Shown here piece after piece: positions 1 to 10,486 of a stretch of DNA of 64,000 nt. The stretch spans positions 3,906,001 through 3,970,000 of the forward strand of contig JBBCBC010000012.1 in the NCBI GenBank assembly GCA_037126765.1, given 5' to 3'. The DNA is from Stenogyne calaminthoides. Lineage: Eukaryota > Streptophyta > Magnoliopsida > Lamiales > Lamiaceae. Numbering within the stretch: position 1 is the stretch's first letter; each line of letters starts with the position of its first letter. Under the pieces are notes generated by a model. That model was given only the letters and a program-made list of their open reading frames with translations. It had not been told where the DNA came from and made no database searches. The translations under genes and the position numbers were made by a program.

Positions 1-14
1 TCTCCCACTTATAC

Positions 15-1450
15 TCAAAGTAGATTGGCAACGCTCTTGACACTCATTCCTTCCACACGTCTCTCGAATGTATTTTGAGGCAGACCCTTTGTGAATGGAT
101 CTACTAGGTTGTCTTCCGACTCGATCTTTTTCACCTCTATATCTCCTCTCTTAAAAATTTCTTGTATAAGATGGTACTTCCTCTCAATGTGTTTGCTGGC
201 CTTGTGGGCTCTTGGTTCCCTTGAATTTGCAACTGCTCCGGCAATATCACAATAAACCGTGATGGTGCTGGGTAAATCCGGAACTACATCCAAGTCCACT
301 AAGAAGTTCTTGAGTCAAACCATTTCTTTCGTCGCTTCACAAGTAGCTACATATTCGGCTTCCATGGTAGAATCTGCGATGCATTTCTGCTTAACGCTTC
401 TCCATGTCATGGCTCCTCCTCCCATGCAAAACACACTACCCAAGGTAGATTTTCTGGAATTTAAGTCTGATTGGAAATCTGAGTCCGTGTAATTGATGGG
501 GATTAGATTGTCTGATTGATGAACCAACATTTTATCTCGAGTTCTTTTCTGATACTTCAGAATGTTTTTAACTGCAGTACAATGCTCTTTCCCTGGGTTA
601 CTCTAATATCTCGCTACCATGCCAACGGCAAAGCAGATATCTGGCCTCATGCACAGCATTGCATACATAAGGCTTCCGACCGCCGAAGCATAAAGAATGT
701 CTTTCATGTCATCTATCTCCTTTTGTGTCTTAGGGCACATTTCCTTGGATAGATGGATTCCATGCTTGAAAGGTACAAAACCTTTCTTGGAATTTTGTAT
801 GCTGAATCGCTTCAAGACAATATCTGTGTATGAAGTTTGCGACAAACCTATCATCATTTTCTTACAATCTCGAGTGATCTTGATCCCAAGGATGTGACCG
901 GCTTCCCCTAAGTCCTACATATCAAACTATTTTGATAGCCATGCCCTCATGTCTGACAACTCCTTTACATCGTTCCCGATGAGCAGAATATCGTCTATGT
1001 ATAGTACTAAGAATACCAAGGCAGTTCCGACACACTTTCTGTACACACAACTCTCAAACTCATTTTGATCAAAACCATAAGACTTTATAACCTGATCAAA
1101 ACATTGGTTCCAAGCACGGGATGCTTGCTTCAGTCCAGAGATGGACTTTTTGAGCTTGCAAAGGAGATGTTCTTGGCCTTTTTCAACAAAGCCTTCGGGT
1201 TGTTGCATATAGATTTATTCCTCAAGACTTCCGTTAAGGAAAGCTATCTTGACATTCATTTGTCAGATCTCAAAATCAAGATGTGCAACTATCGGCAAGA
1301 GAATACGGATGGATTTAAGCATAACTACAGGCGAAAAGGTTTCCTCATAATCGATCCCTTCTTTTTTAGTGTATCCTTTTGCCACAAGTCTAGCCTTGAA
1401 GGTCTCTACCTTCCCGTCCGATCCTCTTTTTCTCTTGTATATCCACTTGC
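15..1450 (-). pseudogene. A1 pol C-terminal part: reverse transcriptase and RNase H
   Basis: Minus-strand reading gives the RT palm with YIDD at 990-1001, the SGLKQASRAWNQ motif upstream of it, then the RNase H block with YTDSDFQSD, SRKSTLG, the ADSTMEAEY motif (about 330-480) and the terminal KHIERKYHLI and DPFTKGLP motifs, ending with a stop at 15-17. Several codons are now stops: Trp to TGA near 1245 and between 299 and 315, Gln to TAG near 600, Lys to TAG near 925, Glu to TAA near 1215. Some of these (Trp to TGA, Gln to TAG) fit C-to-T/G-to-A decay of methylated DNA. The reading frame is broken by the hAT at its N-terminal side and continues at 4842. The enzyme cannot be made as one protein from this copy. 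Confidence 0.9.
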
Positions 1451-1458
1451 ATCCAATT
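1451..1458. repeat. hAT target-site duplication, left
   Basis: ATCCAATT here and ATCCAATA at 4834-4841 flank the hAT (7 of 8 identical). Removing the element restores the RT reading seen in the uninterrupted A2 copy near 33350. Confidence 0.8.
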
Positions 1459-1590
1459 TAGAGGTGCTCACGGTTCCGGAACTGCCGGTTCCAAAATTTC
1501 GGGAGGTGGAACTGGAACCGAACCGTGGCTAAGGCAATTTCGGTTCGGTTCCCGAACCGGCGGTTCCGAACCACCGGTTCCGCCGGTTTT
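1459..1590. repeat. hAT left subterminal repeat cluster
   Basis: Dense GGTTCC/GGAACC and GGTTCGG motifs in both orientations, including CCGGCGGTTCC, just inside the left terminus. Such clusters bind the transposase in hAT elements. Here this is inferred from position and repetition only. Confidence 0.7.
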
Positions 1591-2075
1591 GTTTTTGTTT
1601 TTTTTTTTTTTTAATTTTTTTTTCTTGTGTTTCTTAGTTTTTTTATCTAAAATTTGAAGGAATGTATAAATGGATTGGACATTGTTAACATGAGAATTTA
1701 AATTGAAGATTACATTAATAATTGAAGTATTACAAATTAGTAAATTGGAATTTGAACTATTACAAAATAATTGAACTATTACAAATTAGTAATTCTAACT
1801 TAAAATAAGCTAGTAATCTATTATTATAAATTAATTGAACTATTACAAATTGAACTATAAACTATTTTGAATTAGTAATTAGTTTACAATTAAACTTAAA
1901 ATTTTAAAAATAAATTTTGGGGGGGGGTTTAAAGAAATTGGACTTGAGCTTAAATTTAAGAAATAAACTTAGAAATTCTAAGTTTGAAACTTAAAATTAA
2001 GTTGCCTACGTATCCAAATAGGAATCAAAGTCCACGTAGTTCTCTTACCTCGTTGATTTGGATCGATTCGATTCT
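1591..2075. other. hAT 3' non-coding region, AT-rich
   Basis: AT-rich stretch downstream of the transposase stop. It holds a T-tract near 1588-1612 and several degenerate copies of ATTGAACTATTACAAATTAG between about 1690 and 1870. I see no gene. Confidence 0.6.
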
Positions 2076-4280
2076 TCAAGCATCACTCCCGGTGGTAGTT
2101 TCTTCGGAGCTATATTGATCATCATTCTCAATTAATTCTTGAGCTCTCTTTTCGGCCCTTACCCAATCATCAAGCAAACATTGGTTTTCCACGTTTTCAA
2201 CGGTCATATTTGATCTCGTTGCATCCAAAGTGTAACCTCCCAAACTAAAAGCTTGTTCAACGGCAATGGTTGAGGCGGGAGATGCAAAAATTTCCCTTGC
2301 TAGCATTGACAATATCGGATAGGTATTTTTCATCCTCGACCACCACCTTAGTATATCAAAACTAGTGTTGTCTTCATCTTCATCAAGCCGAACAAATGTA
2401 GAGGATAAATAATGATCAAGTTCGTAATAAGGGTTGGTAGTGGACCTTGGACGTTTTTGAGAACGCTCATCATAAAAACACGATAATATATCTTGAACTT
2501 GACTTGTAGAGTCACCACCAATATTAGATTCAAAATCGGGACCGCTATATTCTCTAAATGAAGACATTAAAGTAACTTTAATCCTATTACCAATCTCATC
2601 CGGATTAGGATATAAATCATCCTCACCCATGACCATATGTCTATTAGGAAATAAATAATTGTAATACATATTTAACATTTGTATTAATCCATCCAATCTT
2701 ACTCTAGGATCAAATACTTTAGCAACCAAGAATAGATCGGGAATATGTGTAAAATATTTTTTCCATTTTTGCATCATAGAGAAAGTAACACCACTTAATA
2801 AAGGATTTGTAATATTTTCATTCAACACATAAGCAACTTTAATACAATAATCAAGCTTTAAATTACTATTAGGATAATAAACACCGGATAGCACCTTTGT
2901 GGAATCATTAAAAATTCCCAAAATATTACACAAATAAATGCATGGATCCCAATATTGAGGATATAAACGAATACCACAATTTTCTTGAGTAAAAAATGTA
3001 CATAAAACGTCTTTATATTCCAAAGACTCCTTTAACAATTTAAACGTGGAATTCCAACAAGTTGCCACATCAAGAGAAATTTTTTTGGTATGCATATTGT
3101 ATGTTCTACAAAAAAAATTCCATTTTTTCAATAATTTTGAATGTCTCGACAAATAATAAATAGCGGATCTAATAGGACCAACTTGTTCTTTCAAAGCATC
3201 TAAACCATCTTGAACACATAAATTTAAAATATGACACATACATCTAACATGAAAAAAATTTCCACCAAGATATGGTTGACAAATATTTGTAAGATCTTCA
3301 ATAGTAGCCGTATTTGCACTAGCATTATCAAAACCAATAGAAATTTTTTTTCTAGTAAGAGCATACTCATTTAAAATATCATGCAATTTATCTCTAATAT
3401 TAACGACATTGTGTTCCGTATCAAAATCTCTATAAGCAATCAATCTTTTGTTAAGAGTCCATGAATCATCAATCCAAGTGCATGTAACTCCTATATAACT
3501 ATGCTTTTGAAAATTATCACTCCAAATATCCGCACATATACAAACTTTAATATATAAATCGGCAAATATATTAATCAAAGCATATTTATACTCATAAACA
3601 ACTTTAGCAACATCACGAGTAGTAGTATGACGTGAAACTTTTTTTGCCGCGGGTTGAAGACCAAGTTGGACAAAATCATTCCAAAAGAAGTTATCGACAA
3701 ATTGAAAAGGAAGGTTGTGTGTGCACACAAATTTAGCTAATATTTTTCTATATTTCATTTGATCAAATGTAAATAGAGAAGTGGGGTTACTTACCTCGCC
3801 TTGAACTCCACCACCGCCACCGGTTGACGTAAATCCATGAAGTTGTGCTAGGCTTGAATTAATTCCAACTTTATCCGGATGATTTTTTTTCAAATGCTTC
3901 TTGAATGTCCCATATCCCCCTCCTTTGTTAAAAGAATATATTTTGGGACAATAGTTGCACTGAACTTTAATAGTAATAATACCATCTACCTCGTTGATCA
4001 CTTTTTTAAAGTGACGTGCAAAAATATCCGATTTAAGTTGAGCTCGACTTGGAGTTGGGGTTGGAGTTGGCTTGGCCTTGGAGTCGGTTGGGTGGTTTTG
4101 ACTTTCTTGAGTAGGACGTCGTGGTGGTTCCTCATCTTCAAGAGGATTCTCATAACCGGGACCAAGTGTGTGCTCAATATCATCTAAAGTATTCCACCCG
4201 ATCGGTGTCGGTGGTGGCGGAAGACGAACGGAAGAGGTGGAAGAAGCTTTTCTCTTACCCTTGTTGCCTCGGCTTGCCAT
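2076..4280 (-). CDS. hAT transposase with BED zinc finger, full length (734 aa)
   Basis: Cut-and-paste transposase, nuclear. The start is taken as the ATG at 4278-4280 (MASRGNKGKRK, basic), because 25 upstream in-frame residues (MIHIHLH...) come from AT-rich leader. Domains: basic/Pro-rich N-terminus (1-85); BED finger with Cys108, Cys111, His129 and His134; RNase-H-like core with Asp251 (CADIW) and Asp318 (GFDNA) as likely catalytic acids; the CHILNL/QDGL block at about 349-360; CWNST at 408-412; and a C-terminal hATC dimerisation domain (about 615-710) with the ASTIAVEQAFSLGG motif, whose Glu675 is the probable third acid. The length is normal for plant RICESLEEPER-type hAT proteins and no stop interrupts it. 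A3 carries the same gene with many indels. Activity cannot be judged from sequence. Confidence 0.92.
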   Translation of the reverse strand: MASRGNKGKRKASSTSSVRLPPPPTPIGWNTLDDIEHTLGPGYENPLEDEEPPRRPTQESQNHPTDSKAKPTPTPTPSRAQLKSDIFARHFKKVINEVDGIITIKVQCNYCPKIYSFNKGGGYGTFKKHLKKNHPDKVGINSSLAQLHGFTSTGGGGGVQGEVSNPTSLFTFDQMKYRKILAKFVCTHNLPFQFVDNFFWNDFVQLGLQPAAKKVSRHTTTRDVAKVVYEYKYALINIFADLYIKVCICADIWSDNFQKHSYIGVTCTWIDDSWTLNKRLIAYRDFDTEHNVVNIRDKLHDILNEYALTRKKISIGFDNASANTATIEDLTNICQPYLGGNFFHVRCMCHILNLCVQDGLDALKEQVGPIRSAIYYLSRHSKLLKKWNFFCRTYNMHTKKISLDVATCWNSTFKLLKESLEYKDVLCTFFTQENCGIRLYPQYWDPCIYLCNILGIFNDSTKVLSGVYYPNSNLKLDYCIKVAYVLNENITNPLLSGVTFSMMQKWKKYFTHIPDLFLVAKVFDPRVRLDGLIQMLNMYYNYLFPNRHMVMGEDDLYPNPDEIGNRIKVTLMSSFREYSGPDFESNIGGDSTSQVQDILSCFYDERSQKRPRSTTNPYYELDHYLSSTFVRLDEDEDNTSFDILRWWSRMKNTYPILSMLAREIFASPASTIAVEQAFSLGGYTLDATRSNMTVENVENQCLLDDWVRAEKRAQELIENDDQYSSEETTTGSDA

Positions 4281-4544
4281 AATAATATGTAAGTGTATAT
4301 GTAATAATGTAAATAATATATAGTGTAGTGTAATATGTAAGTGTATGTGTATCAATATATATAATATGTAAATAATATAAAATTAGAGAGATTAACTAGA
4401 GTAATTAGTAATATAAACTTTGAGAATTGAGTGAGAGTTGAGAGAGATGAGAAGAAAGTAATGCTTTGAATCAGCTTGGGGTGAATTTTGGGGTGGAATG
4501 AGGTGGTATTTATAGGTGAAAAAGTAAGAAATAAAAAAAAAAAG
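4281..4544. promoter_or_regulatory. hAT transposase 5' leader/promoter region
   Basis: AT-rich sequence upstream (minus strand) of the transposase ATG, with repeated AATATATA/TAAGTGTAT motifs at 4280-4380 and a TATAAATA box on the minus strand at about 4508-4515. A polypurine/poly-A run lies near 4530-4545. Promoter role is inferred from position. Confidence 0.5.
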
Positions 4545-4833
4545 GCCGAAAACCGCTGGTTCAAACCGGAACCGGTGGTTCCACGGTTCGAACCGGCGGT
4601 TCCATAACGGATCTATCATCACAGCCATTGGATCTCAACAACTCTTTAATTTGGGTCGTTGGATCTCAACGACTATATTTTCAAAAAGCGGGCAGTTCTG
4701 GTTCGAACCGTGGATCCGACGGTTTCGGCGAGGTTCCCGGTTCTGATTTTGCTAGAACCGAAACCGAACCGTAAGTTTTACGGTTTCGGTTCAGTTCCGG
4801 AACCGGCGGTTCTGGTTTCTTTTAGCATGCCTA
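4545..4833. repeat. hAT right subterminal repeat cluster
   Basis: GGTTC/GAACC motifs recur in both orientations (for example AACCGGAACCGG and GGTTCGAACC), separated by the pair GGATCTCAACAACT and GGATCTCAACGACT. It mirrors the left cluster and stops about 20 bp short of the terminus. Confidence 0.7.
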
Positions 4834-4841
4834 ATCCAATA
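4834..4841. repeat. hAT target-site duplication, right
   Basis: ATCCAATA, partner of ATCCAATT at 1451-1458. Confidence 0.8.
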
Positions 4842-6339
4842 GGTTTCACCCCCATTAAGTGGTTCGACTAGCTACCACACTTGATTATGATCCATATAAC
4901 CCATCTCATCTTCCATTGTTATTTGCCAGGAATCTGCATCCTTGTCTTGGATCACCTCGTTGTAAGACCAGGGGTCTGATTCATCATCACCGGGGACCAA
5001 GTCCGAGGACTCTCCCATCCCCATGAATCGCTCAGGCTGTCTAACAACCCTCCCACTACGACGAGGTTCCGGTTGTGTAAGTGTGTTGCTTGGTATGTCA
5101 ACTTATACATTTAGCATTTGAGTTGGCCCTCTTAGCTCGTCTAAGGTAATCTCACTTCAGGGCTTTCTATCGTTCATACAGTCTTCTTCCAAAAATCTAA
5201 AGTGCGTACTAATTACGACTCTTTGATCTTCAGGACCATAGAACATGCACCATTTCGTTCCCTCAGGATACCCTATAAACAACCTTAATTCTGAACGTGG
5301 ATCCAATTTACTGGCTTCCTTATCCAACACGTATGTCGGACACCCCCAGATTCTCATTTGTCTCAAACTGGGCTTGCGCCCAGTCCACAACTCTTTAGGG
5401 GTTTTGGGAACCGATTTGGATGGCACCAAGTTTAGAATGTAAGCCGTTGTTTCTAAGGCGTGACCCCAAAACAATTTGGGTAGATCCGCATAACTCATTA
5501 TTGATTTGACCATTTCTAAAAGAGTTACGTTTCTTTGTTCTGCAACCCCGTTTTATTGAGGGGTTCCGGTTGCAGTCAACTGGGATACAATCTCTTCGTC
5601 TGACAAGTAGTTCAAAAATTCATCGCTAAGGTATTCGCCTCCACGATCAGATCGTAGAAACTTGATACTCTTTTCCCTATGATTCTCTGCTTGAGCCTTA
5701 AATTCTTTGAATTTATCAAAGGTCTCAGATTTATGTTTCATAAGGAAAATGTACCCATACCTTGAGTAATCATCAATAAAAGTAACGAAATACTCATAAC
5801 CTCATCTCACTTTGATTGACATTGGACCATATACATCAGTGTGAACGATTTCTAACACTTCTTTGGCTCTATTCCCCTTGGCTCCAAATGCCCTCTTGGT
5901 CATTTTTACCCTCCAAACATGATTCGCAAGTTGAAAATGGTTCAACCCGGAGGGACTCCAATGAACCATCTTGAACCAACCTTTGGATCCTCTTTGGATC
6001 AATATGACCCAGTCTTAGATGCCATAGAAGTGTTTCGTTCACGTCTGTTGAACGTTTCCTTTTATTACTTGAAATAGTCGATGTGTTATAGGATGCATTT
6101 CGTGAGTGGTGTGCACAGTTAATTGTATAGAGATTATTCGACAACGTTCCATGACAAATAAACCCATTATTTAGAGCAATGGTAACAACTTTATTAAAAG
6201 TAACCGAATATCCATCATAAAAGAGTTTAGAAACTGAAATTAAATTCTTTCTAAAGCTAGGAACATAAAGAACATCTCTTAAAATTAAAACTCTATCTTC
6301 AAAAGATAGTTGCACTTCTCCCACTGCTTCAGCTGCCAC
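4842..6339 (-). pseudogene. A1 pol middle part: integrase and start of RT
   Basis: From 6339 leftward: end of protease, then the GAG-pre-integrase HHCC zinc region (LLWHLRLGHIDPKRIQ, then CESCLEGK), the integrase core with HTDVYGPMS and LRSDRGGEYLS acids, then NGVAEQRN with the third acidic residue present, the KELWTGRKPS and MRIWGCPTYVLD blocks, and the RT N-terminus ending at the hAT. A TAA replaces the expected Gln before NGVAE (about 5550), and the same TAA occurs in A2. Other breaks lie near 5150 (TGA) and 5895 (frameshift). It would insert cDNA into the genome if intact. Confidence 0.88.
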
Positions 6340-6480
6340 TCTCGTAGCATCGCTCAGTTTGATGAGGATCTCACTCCCACTAAGTTGTCGGGTCCGCTTG
6401 AACCCCTATAAAGTGAAACAAACATGATCAGTGGCTCTCGTATCCACTACCCACGAATGGGAAGCATACGCCGCTAAACA
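6340..6480 (-). pseudogene. A1 aspartic protease
   Basis: Minus-strand WVVDTRATDHVC at about 6430-6465 corresponds to the copia protease active site, normally D-T/S-G. The Gly is Arg here. It follows gag in frame through KGNTHALVVETCLAAYASHS. The active-site change suggests an inactive protease in this copy, or a sequence error. Confidence 0.75.
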
Positions 6481-7344
6481 AGTTTCAACAACTAGTGCAT
6501 GAGTATTACCTTTCTTTCCTGTCCATTTGGGCTTGGAACAGGCCGACCTCCAATGTCCTTTCTCACCGCAGTTAAAACATTTCCCTTTAGCTAATTTCTT
6601 GACCCCACCATTTTCTTTCACCTTCTCTTTGCCCTTGGCAACGCTTGAGTTCGCTTGACTTTGGCCTTTTGCATTCTTCTTATTCTTACCACCCCTTGGC
6701 CTAGAAGAAGAAGAGGGACCATTTGCCACCAAGGCCTGATTCTGGTGCCCAATATCGCCTCAGCCGAGACTAAAGTTTGCAGCAGATCAGACAACGTGAA
6801 CTTCTGATTGTTCATTTGGTAGTTCAGCCTGAACTGCTCAAAACTTTTCGACAGAGAATGGAGTATGAAATCGATTTGTGTCTCGATATCATATTCGGCA
6901 CCAAGAACCTCAAGCTTGTTTTGGTGAGCCATCATCTGGAGTACGTGCTATCTCACAGGCGTTCCCTCCACCATTTTCATTGAGAGCAAGTCTCTCATGG
7001 TGATCTGATGAGCCACACGGTTCTGATGTCGGAACATCGCTCTAAGACTTTTCATGATGTCTGCAGCAGTTTCAAAGTTTTGATGCTGGTGCTGCAACAC
7101 ATTTGACATAGAAGCCAGCATGGTAAACTTAGCCATCTCATTTGAACGCTCTCAGTCAACATAATCTTTATTATCCATTTTGCTGGACTCATCAGTTGGC
7201 TTTTCGGGTTTAGGGACAGCAAGAACCCAATTATGATGTTGTGCAGTAAGGACAATAGTAAGTTTTCGATTCCAATCAACGAAGTTTTCACTAGTAAGCA
7301 AATTGTCTTTAAGTATTGAACAGTAGATTAAAAGGTTGCGACAT
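6405..7344 (-). pseudogene. A1 gag (UBN2-type capsid plus zinc knuckle)
   Basis: The start is the ATG at 7342-7344 (MSQPFN), shared with A2 at 30834. The capsid part reads in pieces: NFVDWNRKLTIVL, MAKFTMLASMSNVLQH, DLLSMKMVEGTPVR, QIDFILHSLSKSFEQF. It ends in a Lys-rich linker and a CCHC zinc knuckle (CFNCGEKGHWRSAC, about 6540-6581, C-x2-C-x4-H-x4-C). Frameshifts near 7300, 7150, 6950 and 6730 separate the pieces. The product packages element RNA in cytoplasmic particles. Confidence 0.85.
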
Positions 7345-8892
7345 GTCGAGACTGAAAATAAACATACATCTTGTGTCAATATCCAGATTAACACAAAGAA
7401 AATCACATAATTCGATCACATGAATCATATTAAAATCTTAAAAAAATATGAACATGCATCAACCAACATCTCAAAACAGTTTAAATAAGCCACGTGGGGT
7501 GGATCATTATTTAAACACATTTAAGCTGGTTACAAACAAAGACAGTTACAAACTTTTAATTTCCAAATTAATAGTTGGCTCCCACTTGACCAATATAAAA
7601 TTGATAGGGACTTCGGGGAAGTATATGCATATCAATTTTATACCTAAGTAATAACCATGATTAAATACAGAATTATTATTTCATTTTGAACGAGCCTCGT
7701 GGGGAGGTCATCGTCGCCACTAATAATAATCCACAATCATCCTTTAGGAATTCATTCATGTGAAAGCTATCTTTTGGCCTTTCCGTGGGGGAAATTTCTC
7801 CAAAAGAATTCACAAATAAATAAATCATGGAGGTCAAAATTAATTCAATTTTATTTTCGGAATAAAATTGTCAATTAATTATTTTTAAAATACTTAGTAA
7901 TTTTCGAAAGTGAGATTTTTCCAAACAATTTCTCATGCATCGCATATTCAAACAAATTAAATAAACATGAAAGTAAAGCAATCATCAAAACAAAAAATTA
8001 AACATATTGGACACATATATCCAATTGTCATGGTTATTTTTGTCATGTCTTGATCTTGAGAAATCGTCTTCGTAGCCTACATCCTTCGTCTTGAAAAGCT
8101 CCCACTTGACCGCAATAAATTCTTTAAAACGTCCTCCGTCAAGGTTCGAGACGACGTCCGGCAACGGGTAGCTCACGGCCCGGAATGCATGTCCACGTGC
8201 GCCTAAGCACAAGCCCACGTCCGAACTGGCCATCCCATCGCCCGTATTTGTCGGCCAGCGTGAGGGGATCTATGCGCGCCCATGTGCGTGCTCGTCTCAT
8301 GCCCCGCCCGTACGCCTTTGGCAGTCTGTGCCTGCGTGTCCGTGTCTGTGTGCGCCTAAGCGCGCTCTCATGCTCGTTTAGCAACCCGCCTCGCCCGATG
8401 CCAAGCTTCGCCCAGCGCAAGGCCATGCCTTGGCCCGTGCCAGCATATGCCGTGCGCGTCCAGCCTGCCCCATCCACGACCGTCTAGCACAGCATGCGGT
8501 CGCTAGGCCTTCAGCCTAGCCCGCGCGTGTGCTTTGGCTCGCGTACGTCTGGGCACTTGGTCGTCCGTCTTTAATTCTTCATCTCCGTCTTCGTTATCGA
8601 TCCGGTTATAATTTATTTACAAAAAATAAATAAAACTAGATCTAGACTATTCTATTACATTGATCAAATCAAACACATCATAATCTACTCATGAATTTTC
8701 TCACGAGGTAAAATGAATTCGAACTAATCAAATTAAAAACCACAATTATATGCATGCATAATTAAACATTCATCAAAATACCATGACAAGTGGATACCTG
8801 CAAAAAAGATATAACAATTCTACTATCCAATTTTAAATTTAATGAAATAAATGAATTAAATTACAATTCAAAGATCAGAGCCCGAAACCGAG
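7345..8892 (-). other. A1 5' leader, with GC-rich segment
   Basis: About 1.5 kb of non-coding leader between the primer site and gag. Most is AT-rich and well conserved with A2 (29432-30833) and A3. The segment at about 8140-8560 is strikingly GC-rich, with many CGTGCGC/CCCGCG-like motifs, and differs strongly between copies. Reading frames inside it (for example 8185-8487 plus strand) have no recognisable protein and are treated as chance. A role in RNA folding or packaging is possible but not shown. Confidence 0.7.
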
Positions 8893-8904
8893 GCTCTGAT
8901 ACCA
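8893..8904 (-). other. A1 primer binding site (initiator Met tRNA)
   Basis: The minus strand reads TGGTATCAGAGC two bases inside the 5' LTR, complementary to the 3' end of plant initiator tRNA-Met, the usual copia primer for minus-strand cDNA. Confidence 0.9.
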
Positions 8905-9339
8905 GTTGTTAGGGAATTATTTGTCCGGATCTATTCAGAATGATATTTAAATACAAATTTAATTCTTACAATTATTACTAGCATGAATTAATCATATATT
9001 AATTCAAATAATAATTCGAACAACAATCATGCACATAATATAATCACGTAAATCCTACGCATGCGGAATTTCTAGGAAATTTACGCGGGCATACCTTTTG
9101 ACAAATCAACGCGGAGAAGATGAGTACCCGTTCTACAACTCGGACCGAAGACCGGGGGAAGTTTAGGAGAGATCCCAAAGTCCTTTTCAAGTATTCCCAC
9201 GTCCTTGTCCGATAATCCGGTGGGAGGATGCTCACGAACAATTAACAAAAGGGAAAAAGAAAAATATGTTGCACCACCTTTGTGGATTTCTAATTTTTCC
9301 AACTCATGGAACTGTGTTGGGGATGAAAAATTCATCCCC

Positions 9340-9349
9340 TATTTATAAA
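9340..9349 (-). promoter_or_regulatory. LTR TATA box
   Basis: Minus-strand TTTATAAATA in the A1 LTR, at the same place as TTATAAATAG at 14381 in the A2 LTR. It is followed within 20 bp by the conserved GGGATGAAT segment. Confidence 0.65.
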
Positions 9350-10167
9350 CATAGAGGGGGACGAAAATTTAGGGCTTATTGACTTATGAGAAATTTCCTT
9401 GTATCTTCTCCAAAATACAATCTTGAATATATCTCATATATTCTATTTCCCAAAATAAATCCCAATAAAATTTTCCCCTCTATTTTTATATAGAATTTTC
9501 GAAAATTCCTAGGAGAGAGAATTAAGATTTTATTTCCTTGAATTTATGAGATAATCTTGTATTCCAAGAATACTTATATTTTCCATAAAATCTTTTCAAG
9601 AAAATAATTCATTTTCTTTTCTCCCTTATTTTCGAAAAATAGGAAAATTAAGCAACAATAATTTCTTTTATTTTAATCACCCTTTTCAATTATTGAACTT
9701 TATATTTGGGCTACTTGAGGGGTCTTTAAGAGAGTTAAGATTGAACATTCCAATGAGCTCTGATTATCAATATTGAGCCACAATATTATTCAGCTCAATT
9801 TATATTAATTAATTCCACTTACAAGATTTAGTATGATAGAACTTCTGAGCCCACCAATGAGACAAATCACGCAAGACGTACTTGCATACAATTCTCTGTA
9901 TTAAATCTTAGCAATCGTCATGTAAATAATAATATTACCCAAAGCACAAAGTATTAAATCACATTGATTCTTTAGCCAACATGAATCAAAGCAATAATCA
10001 TTAATTACACACGATCCTATTTAAGGGACAGAGATTAAGAAACAATCAACCACTAAGGTCTAATTCTTCCACTTTCAGTACTGAAGAATTTATCCTCGTT
10101 AATAGTCCTATTCAAATGATCATAATCTGTTAGTTCAATCTCTTGGTCAAGACAAGTCAATCTGAGC

Positions 10168-10232
10168 CTTACACTTCAACCTTTCACGATGAATTGTTCC
10201 TTACACTTCAACCTTTCACGATGAATTGTTCA
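10168..10232. repeat. 33-bp tandem duplication in the A1 LTR
   Basis: Two adjacent copies of a unit beginning CTTACACTTCAACC and ending GAATTGTTC. The full-length A LTRs on the plus strand have one copy, so the duplication is specific to A1/A3. Confidence 0.8.
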
Positions 10233-10486
10233 TCTCCATCCAGGTTGTGAATTTGTACTTATTTACAATGGACTATTAATGTGATCTGGTATCACCACAT
10301 TAACTACAATGTAACTTATGCTATTATTTGACCAGTTATGCAATAAATATATATATAACACTCAATCATATTTAAAGAAACAGTGATAAATAATTTATTT
10401 CAGTAAATAAGACAGAAATTCAGTTTGGTTATACAAAGTAAAAACATACTTTCTAGTATAACCGAACAGAAATAAGAGTCCTAACA

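Larger units (their letters stand above)
1459..4833 (-). mobile_element. hAT-superfamily DNA transposon nested in A1 RT
   Basis: The ends are imperfect inverted repeats: TAGAGGTGCTCA on the left and, read inward from the right, TAGGCATGCTAA (8 of 12 match). They are flanked by an 8-bp duplication. About 130 bp inside the left end and 290 bp inside the right end are packed with GGTTC/GAACC motifs, as expected for hAT subterminal transposase-binding clusters. One long minus-strand transposase gene fills the middle. At 3.4 kb with an unbroken gene it looks recent and possibly autonomous. The same insertion, at the same base, is present in A3 (54224-57576). Confidence 0.9.
1..10486 (-). mobile_element. 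Ty1/copia element A1 (TNT1-94-like), 3' LTR outside window
   Basis: On the minus strand the order is 5' LTR (8907-10486), primer binding site (8893-8904), long leader, gag, protease, integrase, RT and RNase H, which is the standard copia order. Base 1 lies in a polypurine tract (minus strand AAGTGGGAGA), so the 3' LTR should lie just left of the window. The wording of integrase and RT is TNT1-94-like. I do not assign a finer lineage. A hAT transposon interrupts the RT at 1459-4833. Coding parts carry several stops and frameshifts, so the copy is not autonomous. The whole unit recurs at 52803-63106. Confidence 0.93.
8907..10486 (-). repeat. A1 5' LTR (1580 bp)
   Basis: Plus strand begins TGTTAGGG and ends CCTAACA, giving TG..CA ends. 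It abuts the primer site. A TATA box (minus GTTTATAAATAGGGG, core about 9340-9349) lies where transcription should start. Compared with the full-length family LTR at 12937-14795 it lacks about 200-280 bp around 9815, apparently deleted between short repeats of TAATTCCACTT. It carries a tandem duplication at about 10168-10232. Confidence 0.92.

Noticed and set aside
1065..1532. Plus-strand 155-codon frame
   Set aside because: Antisense shadow of the RT domain that also crosses the hAT border.
8185..8487. Plus-strand 100-codon frame rich in Arg/Pro/His
   Set aside because: Product of GC-rich leader sequence, overlapped by an equally long minus-strand frame, and not conserved in A2 or A3.
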